A DNA stretch of 5,474 nt from Candidatus Methanophagales archaeon (lineage in GTDB: Archaea > Halobacteriota > Syntropharchaeia > Alkanophagales > Methanospirareceae): NCBI GenBank assembly GCA_021161765.1, contig JAGGZZ010000086.1, positions 1 through 5,474 on the forward strand, read 5' to 3'. Positions 1 to 5,453 of the stretch are shown piece by piece. The notes beneath the pieces are model-generated. The model had not been told where the DNA came from. It worked only from the letters and a program-made list of their open reading frames with translations, and ran no database searches. The first letter of the stretch is position 1. Each line of letters opens with the position of its first letter. A program made the translations under genes and the position numbers.

Positions 1-302
1 TCCTCAATGTCTCGCATACCTTGAACGATGTCCGCAAGGTCAGCCCGCATTAACGGCTCGCCACCCGAAAATTTTACTCGCCTTATGCCAAAATAATCCG
101 ATGCAACCCGCGCTATCGCTATTATAAACTCAGCACTTATTTCTCTCTTAGCTATTTTGTCTGTTGAAATCTCCTTTGCTCGTTCTTCCCCCTCACAGTG
201 ACAGTAGATGCAATTCAAGTTACACCGATTCATGATAGAGAACCTCAGACTCCTTATTTCTCTACCGTAAGCGTCTATTAATTGCTGCTTTTTGTTTGTC
301 AT
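1..302 (-). CDS. moaA: GTP 3',8-cyclase MoaA, N-terminal part (radical SAM, molybdopterin biosynthesis), cut by the window edge
   Basis: The first 100 residues are present; the rest lies beyond position 1. MoaA rearranges GTP into the cyclic precursor used for pyranopterin, with S-adenosylmethionine and two 4Fe-4S clusters, in the cytoplasm. What is seen: residues 8-15 (LIDAYGRE) match the characteristic MoaA opening. The radical SAM cluster motif CX3CX2C is at Cys27, Cys31 and Cys34, in the context NRCNLNCIYCH. The SAM-binding GGEP motif is at 80-83. The His-Cys-Glu-Gly-Glu following the cysteines is typical of archaeal MoaA. The ATG at 302-300 gives the normal distance to the cysteine motif; the next Met (residue 24) would leave no N-terminus. 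There is no clear Shine-Dalgarno sequence in front of it. It follows the M50 protease gene by 46 bases on the same strand and may be read through from trpB. Other radical SAM families are possible but the opening motif argues for MoaA. Confidence 0.9.
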   Translation of the reverse strand, partial: MTNKKQQLIDAYGREIRSLRFSIMNRCNLNCIYCHCEGEERAKEISTDKIAKREISAEFIIAIARVASDYFGIRRVKFSGGEPLMRADLADIVQGMRDIE

Positions 303-348
303 CAGGTCTAAATATTTTATAGTTAATGTGAATGTATTTGACTATATG

Positions 349-936
349 TTATATCATCATACTCATTACCAGCACAACAATCGCAATTCCCACAGCAACA
401 CCATACACCTGCTTGTCCCATGCCATCACCTTCCGCCCGTCCAATACGCTGATGGGAATCATATTGAAAACCGCAAGCCATGCGTTTATCATCACGCCGA
501 ATTCGCCTATTTGTTTCGGCAGCCCATAAGTGGAGAAGGCGAGGGGAAGGAAGAGGAAAGCTAACGCCACGTTCATCATCGGTCCTGCTATCGCGATTTT
601 TCCGCTTTCTTCTCTCGTGAGATACGGATTAATTATCATAACAGCGCCGGGTGCCGCGAATATGAAGCCCATAAAAGCGGTTAAGATTGCCACGAGCAGC
701 ATAAAAGGTGCCATCCTGAACTCCGACCATGCACCGTATTTCTGTGCAACCACTTTATGAGCGAGTTCGTGGAAGATGAATGCAAAGCCAACGGTAATCG
801 CAGAAATACCGAATACCAAAAAGAAATTTAGCCCGTGCCAGCCACGCAGGACAACGGCAAACGCAAAAGAAATAGCGAGCCATGCGATCAAAAGATGCTT
901 TAGTTCCGTTTCGCTCGTTTTCATTCTTATTTGCAT
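349..936 (-). CDS. M50-family (site-2-protease-like) integral membrane zinc metalloprotease
   Basis: A 195-residue membrane protein expected to cut substrates within or near the membrane. The zinc motif HELAH is at 56-60, inside a hydrophobic helix. A second family motif, GPxxN, is at 118-122, and the third zinc-ligand region NMIPxxxLDG spans 158-167 with Asp166 as the likely ligand. Hydrophobic segments lie at about 15-30, 38-56, 78-102, 115-135, 146-163 and 176-194. The length is normal for the small archaeal forms that have only the core and no PDZ or CBS domain. The ATG at 936-934 overlaps the last 10 bases of trpB. It is preferred over Met5 because GGTGG at 944-940 (minus strand) sits just before it, although the 3-base spacing is short. 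The overlap suggests translational coupling to trpB. The substrate is unknown. The family assignment is firm; the biological role cannot be read from the sequence. Confidence 0.9.
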   Translation of the reverse strand: MQIRMKTSETELKHLLIAWLAISFAFAVVLRGWHGLNFFLVFGISAITVGFAFIFHELAHKVVAQKYGAWSEFRMAPFMLLVAILTAFMGFIFAAPGAVMIINPYLTREESGKIAIAGPMMNVALAFLFLPLAFSTYGLPKQIGEFGVMINAWLAVFNMIPISVLDGRKVMAWDKQVYGVAVGIAIVVLVMSMMI

Positions 937-2129
937 TCGCCACCCAGCACCTTCTCCACCAGGAATATGTCTTTATCCCCTCTCCCCGAAAGGTTCACCA
1001 CAATCAAATTCTCTTTTCGCTCTTTTGCCTTTGCTTTTGCTTCTTCTATCGCATAATGAACCGCATGAGCGGATTCCAGAGCAGGGATTATTCCCTCGAG
1101 TTTGGAAAGAATCTCAAAAGCTATTAACGTTTCCTCGTCCGTTGCTGAAACCATCTTTACCCGTCCTGAATCCGCTAAATACGCCAGTTCAGGTCCCACA
1201 CCGGGATAATCGAGCCCGGGTGCAAAGCTGTATGATTGTTTTATTTGTCCGTGTTCATCCTGCAATAATTTCGAGTACATACCGTGCAGGACGCCTTCAG
1301 TGCCCGCGCAAATAGAAGCCCCGTGCTCACCCGTTTCTAAACCCTTTCCCGCCGCTTCCACGCCAACAAGCTCCACCGCATCGTCATCTAAGAAATCGTA
1401 AAATATGCCCATTGCATTGCTCCCACCGCCAACGCACGCCACGATAGTGTCCGGCAACCGCCCCTCGGCATCCCGAATCTGCTCCTTTGTCTCATTACCT
1501 ATAACTCGCTGAAATTCGCGCACCATCAATGGATACGGATGAGGTCCCACCACGCTGCCTATCAGGTAATACGTATTCTCGACATTAGTCACCCAGTCCC
1601 GCATAGATTCGTTTATCGCATCCTTCAGCGTTTTAGAGCCCGAATCAACCGGGTTCACGCGTGCACCTAGGAGTTCCATCCTGAACACGTTCAGTTTCTG
1701 CCGCTCTATGTCTTCTGTGCCCATGTACACTTCGCATTCAAGCCCCAAGACCGCAGCAGCCATCGCACTTGCTACGCCATGCTGTCCTGCACCGGTTTCT
1801 GCAATTATGCGCTTCTTGCCCATGTGCTTCGCCAGCAAACACTGCCCTAACGTGTTGTTTAGCTTATGCGCACCGCCATGCACCAGGTCCTCTCGCTTCA
1901 GATATATCTTCGCACCATAACGCTCTGATAGATTCTGTGCGAAATAAAGAGACGTGGGACGCCCTGCATAGGTTCGTAAAAGCCTATTTAACTCTTCTTT
2001 AAAACGTTTGTCGCTATAAAAACGGTTAAACGCCTTTTCAAGCTCTTCTAATGCGGACATCAGTACCTCAGGCGCAAACTTCCCGCCATATATCCCGTAT
2101 TTCCCGTGCTCATCAGGTCTGGACTGCAT
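927..2129 (-). CDS. trpB: Tryptophan synthase beta chain (TrpB1 type)
   Basis: This PLP enzyme joins indole and L-serine to make tryptophan, normally in a complex with TrpA. Numbered from the chosen start, it has 400 residues, the usual length. The family opening GKYGIYGGKFAPE is at 9-21. The PLP lysine is Lys89 in HKLNN. The catalytic glutamate is Glu111 in AETGAGQHG. The phosphate-binding loop GGGSN is at 234-238, GLDYPGVGP at 305-313, and SGRGDKD at 381-387. These features fit TrpB1 rather than the longer TrpB2. An in-frame ATG at 2180 would add 17 residues, but that extension runs through a TATA-like box at 2154-2163 and has no family similarity, so I chose the ATG at 2129. No Shine-Dalgarno is visible, which fits a leaderless or near-leaderless mRNA. 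The stop overlaps the M50 protease start by 10 bases. No trpA or other trp gene is adjacent in the window, which is unusual for TrpB1. Confidence 0.95.
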   Translation of the reverse strand: MQSRPDEHGKYGIYGGKFAPEVLMSALEELEKAFNRFYSDKRFKEELNRLLRTYAGRPTSLYFAQNLSERYGAKIYLKREDLVHGGAHKLNNTLGQCLLAKHMGKKRIIAETGAGQHGVASAMAAAVLGLECEVYMGTEDIERQKLNVFRMELLGARVNPVDSGSKTLKDAINESMRDWVTNVENTYYLIGSVVGPHPYPLMVREFQRVIGNETKEQIRDAEGRLPDTIVACVGGGSNAMGIFYDFLDDDAVELVGVEAAGKGLETGEHGASICAGTEGVLHGMYSKLLQDEHGQIKQSYSFAPGLDYPGVGPELAYLADSGRVKMVSATDEETLIAFEILSKLEGIIPALESAHAVHYAIEEAKAKAKERKENLIVVNLSGRGDKDIFLVEKVLGGECK

Positions 2130-2153
2130 ATTTTCTTTTACTATAATTTTGTC

Positions 2154-2163
2154 AAATATAAAG
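2154..2163 (-). promoter_or_regulatory. Predicted archaeal TATA box for trpB
   Basis: Read on the minus strand this is CTTTATATTT, close to the archaeal TATA consensus. Its centre is about 30 bases before the ATG at 2129. Because archaeal transcription starts about 25-27 bases downstream of the TATA centre, the transcript would begin within a few bases of the ATG. This matches the absence of a Shine-Dalgarno sequence and supports the 400-residue start over the longer reading frame. It is a prediction from spacing and composition only. Confidence 0.55.
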
Positions 2164-2193
2164 TAACTTGACATTGTCATATTTAAAATTTAC

Positions 2194-2220
2194 CGCAGAG
2201 AACGCTGAGTTCGCAGAGGG
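2194..2220. repeat. Three 9-bp periodic units (CGCNGAGNN) in the spacer upstream of trpB
   Basis: CGCAGAG at 2194, CGCTGAG at 2203 and CGCAGAG at 2212 are spaced exactly 9 bases apart, with two variable bases (AA, TT, GG) after each. The segment lies about 30 bases upstream of the trpB TATA box. It is non-coding as far as I can see. It could be a binding array for a protein or a remnant of a small dispersed element; the sequence alone does not say. Confidence 0.6.
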
Positions 2221-2224
2221 AATA

Positions 2225-2280
2225 AAGGGTTAAGGGTTAGTTGTCAGATATTAAGTAGCCCTAAAACCTAAACTAAAACC
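2225..2280. repeat. Telomere-like G-rich then C-rich stretch
   Basis: AAGGGTT occurs twice in tandem at 2225-2231 and 2232-2238. About 20 bases later the same strand becomes C/A-rich, with degenerate units CCTAAAA (2260), CCTAAA (2267) and CTAAAA (2273). The two halves are only partly complementary, so any hairpin would be imperfect. No coding potential was recognised. No function is proposed. Confidence 0.4.
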
Positions 2281-2300
2281 TCACACCTAAATGGACTTGC

Positions 2301-2370
2301 TGTGTTAATCTGCGTTAATCCGTGTCTATGATTTATTTTTTTTGTTCTCTTGTGCTAATCTCGTGAAATC
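2301..2370. repeat. 10-bp periodic repeat, two clusters in the same phase
   Basis: Units TGTGTTAATC (2301), TGCGTTAATC (2311) and the degenerate CGTGTCTATG (2321) follow each other at exactly 10-base steps. After 20 bases of T-rich sequence, two more related units appear at 2351 (TGTGCTAATC) and 2361 (TCGTGAAATC), still in the same 10-base phase. Ten bases is about one helical turn, so every unit would face the same side of the DNA. The second cluster overlaps the end of a decayed minus-strand reading frame. Confidence 0.6.
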
Positions 2371-2559
2371 CCCTGGTTTTTTAGCCCCGCTATATCAAAC
2401 ACCAAATACCCCTCGCTTCTCAATTTCTCTTTCACTTCCTCATCAATTCTCTTTGCTATTATTCCAAAATGTTCCTCTCTCACGTTGTTAAACCAGTTGA
2501 CGGAATTTCTCCTCAACTTTCTTTATCTCTTCTTCCCTGCCCATGAATTTTAGTACCAT
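2355..2559 (-). pseudogene. Frame-disrupted small minus-strand reading frame, unknown family
   Basis: Two short, protein-like stretches lie in adjacent frames. The first starts at the ATG at 2559 and reads MVLKFMGREEEIKKVEEKF, then RQLV and a stop. The second, in another frame, begins near 2516, reads VNWFNNVREEHFGIIAKR, then a charged helix-like stretch and EGYLVFDIAG, and ends at the TAG at 2357-2355. A single frame change near 2490-2500 would join them into a protein of about 70 residues. The first frame also stays open upstream of its ATG, across the start region of the opposite-strand gene, so the true start is uncertain. The amino-acid composition (Lys/Glu-rich helices, few rare residues) looks coding, but I do not recognise a family. 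The last residues fall in the 10-bp repeat, so the original C-terminus may be lost. It could instead be chance open frame. Confidence 0.4.
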
Positions 2560-2594
2560 GATACTATGACCCTGAAAGATGGGATAGGGATAAA

Positions 2595-2876
2595 GTGAGA
2601 GAGTTTATAGAAGAGAAGATGCGGTTATTGCGGGATAGAGCAGATATAGAGCTACTACAGATTAAGGGAGATAACATAGATGTCGTGGTATACGTTTCAG
2701 AGCCTGATAATCCGCCCCATATCATAAAGAGTTATGCACACTTTTGGATGATGATAAATGACATAACCGAACAAAATGGATTATTCGTTGATAAAGTTGA
2801 CGTTAATGAGAGTAACTTTGAGAATGGTAGGTATCTTGTGGTTGGGCACTATAAAAAAGTGAAAATAAAACGGTGA
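2595..2876 (+). CDS. Small hypothetical protein, 93 residues, GTG start
   Basis: I do not recognise this protein. It is acidic at the start and basic at the end. It begins with a predicted helix (about 1-17), then shows alternating strand-like segments (ELLQIKG, IDVVVYVSE at about 19-36), a helix around AHFWMMINDITEQNG (48-62), and strand-like FVDKVDVNES and RYLVVGHY, ending in KKVKIKR. It has no signal peptide, membrane segment or cysteines. The GTG start is the first usable codon, with weak GGGAT sequence before it. The same frame is open upstream to 2562 and reads YYDPERWDRDK, which looks like protein, so the gene may originally have started further upstream. An ATG at 2558-2560 would be in frame if one A were removed. 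The acylphosphatase-like remnant follows one base after its stop. It could be a real gene or an N-terminally damaged one. Confidence 0.5.
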   Translation: MREFIEEKMRLLRDRADIELLQIKGDNIDVVVYVSEPDNPPHIIKSYAHFWMMINDITEQNGLFVDKVDVNESNFENGRYLVVGHYKKVKIKR

Positions 2877-3072
2877 AATGAAAGGAGCAAACACCAGGAT
2901 AAAAGGGAACGTGCAGATGGCGGGATTCCACAGACGTTCATCAAGAATATCGCGGATTCGCTTAACGTGAAAGGATTTGCCGAGAATCCGGAAGACGGAA
3001 GTGTTAAAGTTGTTTGTGTGTGTGAAGAAGAGGGGATAAATGAGTTAATTAATTCGATAAAGGGAAACACAT

Positions 3073-3091
3073 TTTTGTATTTTTTACAAAA
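3073..3091. terminator. A/T-only hairpin with T-runs, possible transcription end
   Basis: TTTTGTA and TACAAAA form a 7-bp perfect stem around a five-T loop (3080-3084). Runs of five and six T on the plus strand (3072-3076 and 3080-3085) resemble archaeal oligo-T termination signals, and the position, just after the recognisable acylphosphatase sequence, fits the end of the small plus-strand transcript. The stem has only one G-C pair, so the T-runs matter more than the hairpin. Confidence 0.35.
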
Positions 3092-3098
3092 TAAATGC

Positions 3099-3114
3099 TC
3101 TTTATGCGTAAAGA
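3099..3114. repeat. Short hairpin, 6-bp stem with TGCG loop
   Basis: TCTTTA and TAAAGA form a perfect 6-bp stem around TGCG. It lies eight bases after the A/T hairpin and about 50 bases before the putative leader of the protease gene. It may be part of the same termination region or an operator; no direct evidence separates these. Confidence 0.3.
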
Positions 3115-3133
3115 AAGTCATACACATCCGTAA

Positions 3134-3145
3134 GTTATTTATGTA
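3134..3145 (+). promoter_or_regulatory. Candidate TATA box for the secreted protease transcript
   Basis: The A/T-rich motif GTTATTTATGTA has its centre near 3139. A start of transcription about 27 bases downstream would fall near 3166, which is also the ATG of a possible 18-codon mini-ORF. A second A/T-rich block (AAATATTAAT, 3147-3156) is an alternative TATA box that would start transcription near 3178. Nothing else upstream of the protease looks like a promoter. Confidence 0.35.
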
Positions 3146-3165
3146 GAAATATTAATCTTCGGGAT

Positions 3166-3222
3166 ATGGATTTAATAGCTGCATTTATGCTCATCCTGTA
3201 CAGGATGAAGAAAAAGAAATAG
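3166..3222 (+). CDS. Possible 18-residue hydrophobic leader peptide or membrane microprotein
   Basis: ATG at 3166 to TAG at 3220-3222 encodes MDLIAAFMLILYRMKKKK: one short hydrophobic segment and then a lysine tail, as expected for a tiny peptide inserted in the membrane with its C-terminus in the cytoplasm. It ends 20 bases before the start of the secreted protease, so translational coupling is possible. Its ATG coincides with the predicted transcription start, which would make it leaderless. An 18-bp palindrome occupies its second half, so the DNA may be conserved for another reason. At this length a chance open frame is quite possible. Confidence 0.3.
   Translation: MDLIAAFMLILYRMKKKK
3191..3208. 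promoter_or_regulatory. 18-bp perfect palindrome upstream of the protease gene
   Basis: TCATCCTGTACAGGATGA is its own reverse complement over all 18 bases, with no loop. It lies 34 bases before the protease ATG and probably within the transcribed leader. Such a site suits a dimeric DNA-binding regulator acting as a roadblock just after the start of transcription. In RNA it could form only a hairpin with a shortened stem. No known regulator is assigned. Confidence 0.45.
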
Positions 3223-3242
3223 GTGGTAAAAAAGGAAAAAAA

Positions 3243-5447
3243 ATGAAAAGCGAAAATAAAAAAGCGATAGCGATAGTGATAGTGCTGGCAGTGATAATAG
3301 CAGTTTCAGTGTTTACAGCTGTAATACCCGGTATAGCATCTGAACCATCAAATACACCAGTAACTACAGAACCGACAGAAGAAATAGGAATAGAGGAACT
3401 TCAGCAACGGGTCTATGAACAGGGTTATAACTATGCAGTTGCCGAAAACTGGATCACACGCCTTTCACCCGAAGATAGAAAAGCTCTCTGGGGTTATAAA
3501 CACTTAACAGCTCCAACAGAGCCACTTCCAGAAAATGTCAGATTCGTTTCAGACGCCCCAAAAGTAAAAACCGAAAAAATCGTGTCGCTGCCTTCATCTT
3601 ACGATGCAATGGCGCTTGGTTATGTAACGCCGGTTAAGGATCAGGCTGCATGTGGTAGCTGCTGGCTGCACGGAGCAATCGCGGACTTCGAGTCTGCTGT
3701 TGCTATCGGCGAGTCCAATTTGCTTGATTTCTCAGAACAGGAAGTCGGGGACTGCAATATCTGGGCAAGTGTGGGTGGACACAATTACTGTGAAGGCGGA
3801 AATGCGTTTATGACTACCAACTACTTTACTAAATATGGTGCGGCAGATGAGGCATGCCATCCATACGCAGCGACACCGGAAACATGTCAAAATTGCCCTA
3901 TACTCAAAAATGTGGATAACTGGAGGATCATCACAGGTGATGATGGCGAAAGTCAAATAACCACTATTAAAAATGCGATACTGACATACGGACCGGTATA
4001 CTCAACTATCTATGCAAGCGATTCAGGATTTTCAGCTTACAGCAGTGGAGTCTACGAATATGAGGGGGCAGAAGAGACGAATCATGCGATAGAGATCATT
4101 GGATGGAATGACTCATTAGGGGCATGGATGATAAAGAACAGTTGGGGAACAGATTGGGGAGCTTCAGGACCATATCCCGGATGCGCATGGGTTGCTTATG
4201 GTGCGGCAAACCTTGGAGATTCTACGAGTGCAATCTCAGGTTACAAGATTCCTAGTGACGAGATATTCTATCACGACGAATGCGGATGGATGGGACATTA
4301 TTTGGGTTGTATTGGAAAGACCACAGCATACGGCGCGGTTCGCTTTACCCCATCACATGATACAACACTAACCGCAGTTGACTTCTGGGCTGTTGATATT
4401 AACATGGAATACGAAATCAGTATCTTCGATACTATAAAAGGGGGTCCGACCTATTATACATTCAGTGACCAGCTTGTCACCGCCCAAACCGGAAGCATTG
4501 ACGAGATGGGCTATTATTCCATCCCTCTAAATACGCCGATACTAATAACCAGTGATGATGATTTCATCGTTCAAGTCAAATTTACCACATCTACACATAA
4601 TTACCCAATACCAATTGACTACTGTGTTGACCCTGACCTGAACTGGGCGGGAATAGCCACATCGTCAGGAGAGAGCTACGCGAGTTGTGATGGGTCACAA
4701 TTTGAGAAATATGGTGAAGATGGCAAAGACATAGGAATAAGGGCAAGAGCGGAAGTCCCCAATCAACCACCAACAGCAATTATTGACTCAATAGCACCGG
4801 ACCCCGCGGAACAGGTACGGGATAACGTCTCTTTTAGTGGTCATGGAACGGACACAGATGGTTTCATAGTTGCGTATAACTGGAGTTCGAGCGTTGATGG
4901 ACTGCTCAGCACAGCGCCGTCGTTCACCAAGCCCGCATCGGAGCTTTCAATCGGGACGCATACGATTACATTCAAAGTGCAGGACGACGATGGTGCTTGG
5001 TCAACCGAAGATACAAAGAGTTTGACGATAAATTCACCTTCAGCCTTTGACACCTGCGCAGGTGGGTATCCAAGCATTTCTGGTATACACAACGGGACGA
5101 TAACGCCAAGTCAGGATATTATAGTGCAAAAGATGTACACCTATCCCTGTGCTGGAACAGGTGGACATACCGAATACGTCAAAATATGGGATGAAAACAC
5201 TTCATGGAACGTAACTGCAACCTGGAATGGCTATGCTGATGGAGATTGGCAGAACATAACCTTTGATTCGCAATTTACATTAGAAGGTGGTAAAACTTAC
5301 AACTACACTATCCGCACAGGCTCTTATCCGCAAATAATACACGAACCAAGCAAAGAAGTAACAGGAGGAACAATTACTTGCGATAAATTCGTTGATGCGA
5401 ATGGGAAAACATACAACAATTGGATACCAGCGATAAGATTAGAATGA
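3243..5447 (+). CDS. Secreted C1A (papain-like) cysteine protease with lectin-like, PKD and C-terminal beta modules
   Basis: A 734-residue extracellular or surface protease. Order of parts: signal peptide or N-terminal anchor (two Lys at 6-7, hydrophobic 8-28, possible cleavage after Ala-Ser near 33); Thr/Pro/Glu-rich linker (34-47); propeptide-like region (about 48-112); papain domain (about 113-335); lectin-like domain as often attached to archaeal C1 proteases (about 338-504); PKD-like domain (507-597); and a C-terminal beta module (about 600-734) of a type I associate with archaeal surface proteins. The catalytic set is complete: oxyanion Gln134, Cys140 in CGSCW, His281 in NHAIEIIGW, Asn299 in KNSWG. 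So it should be active. Fifteen cysteines after the signal, including CQNC at 215-218, suggest disulfides. Seven of eight N-glycosylation sequons lie in the last 210 residues (528, 546, 617, 652, 656, 671, 687). There is no lipobox and no evident C-terminal anchor or sorting signal. AAGGA at 3232-3236 serves as ribosome binding site. Likely roles are degradation of external protein or cell-surface processing. Confidence 0.9.
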   Translation: MKSENKKAIAIVIVLAVIIAVSVFTAVIPGIASEPSNTPVTTEPTEEIGIEELQQRVYEQGYNYAVAENWITRLSPEDRKALWGYKHLTAPTEPLPENVRFVSDAPKVKTEKIVSLPSSYDAMALGYVTPVKDQAACGSCWLHGAIADFESAVAIGESNLLDFSEQEVGDCNIWASVGGHNYCEGGNAFMTTNYFTKYGAADEACHPYAATPETCQNCPILKNVDNWRIITGDDGESQITTIKNAILTYGPVYSTIYASDSGFSAYSSGVYEYEGAEETNHAIEIIGWNDSLGAWMIKNSWGTDWGASGPYPGCAWVAYGAANLGDSTSAISGYKIPSDEIFYHDECGWMGHYLGCIGKTTAYGAVRFTPSHDTTLTAVDFWAVDINMEYEISIFDTIKGGPTYYTFSDQLVTAQTGSIDEMGYYSIPLNTPILITSDDDFIVQVKFTTSTHNYPIPIDYCVDPDLNWAGIATSSGESYASCDGSQFEKYGEDGKDIGIRARAEVPNQPPTAIIDSIAPDPAEQVRDNVSFSGHGTDTDGFIVAYNWSSSVDGLLSTAPSFTKPASELSIGTHTITFKVQDDDGAWSTEDTKSLTINSPSAFDTCAGGYPSISGIHNGTITPSQDIIVQKMYTYPCAGTGGHTEYVKIWDENTSWNVTATWNGYADGDWQNITFDSQFTLEGGKTYNYTIRTGSYPQIIHEPSKEVTGGTITCDKFVDANGKTYNNWIPAIRLE

Positions 5448-5453
5448 ATATTA

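Larger units (their letters stand above)
2878..3146 (+). pseudogene. Acylphosphatase-like gene, frameshifted and C-terminally truncated
   Basis: Acylphosphatases are small (about 90 residues) cytoplasmic enzymes that hydrolyse acyl phosphates. From the ATG at 2878 the frame reads MKGANTRIKGNVQMAGFHR, in which GNVQMAGF corresponds to the substrate loop normally written GxVQGVGFR. This frame then reaches a TGA at 2968. From about 2931 another frame continues the family pattern: TFIKNIADSLNVKGFAENPE, then DGSVKVVCVC, and EEEGINELINSIK to 3062. The Asn in GFAENPEDGSV matches the second catalytic residue. Moving between frames needs one base lost or two gained within 2929-2933, exactly where the catalytic Arg should be. 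After 3062 the family's last two strands are missing and the frame runs into A/T-rich sequence, stopping at 3144-3146. About 60 of 90 residues are recognisable. A sequencing error could explain the frameshift but not the missing end. Confidence 0.7.

Noticed and set aside
308..320. TATA-like TATAAAATA on the minus strand before moaA
   Set aside because: It lies only about 8-16 bases before the moaA ATG, so transcription would begin inside the gene. Read-through from the upstream genes is more likely.
292..760. Plus-strand open frames opposite the M50 protease gene
   Set aside because: They are antisense to a gene with clear HELAH and GPxxN motifs, and their His-rich translation is low in protein-like character.
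776..1315. Plus-strand open frame of 179 codons across the trpB 3' end and the M50 protease 5' end
   Set aside because: It lies antisense to two well-supported genes, and its translation is rich in Pro, Arg and Leu runs with no recognisable motif. It is a shadow.
2336..2343. Run of eight T on the plus strand as a terminator
   Set aside because: No plus-strand gene lies upstream of it in the window, and on the minus strand it reads as A. It is probably just part of the A/T-rich spacer between repeat clusters.
2194..2370. Spacer repeats as a CRISPR array
   Set aside because: Units are 9-10 bases, directly adjacent and without unique spacers, and no cas gene is present.
2849..3127. Minus-strand open frame of 92 codons opposite the acylphosphatase remnant
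   Set aside because: The plus strand carries the acylphosphatase pattern; the minus translation is Ser/Phe-rich with no domain, as expected for a shadow.
3222..3226. GGTGG as the ribosome binding site of the protease gene
   Set aside because: It is 16 bases before the ATG at 3243, too far for normal spacing; AAGGA at 3232-3236 is better placed.
3732..5092. Minus-strand open frames inside the protease gene
   Set aside because: All are antisense to a continuous 734-residue gene with identified domains.
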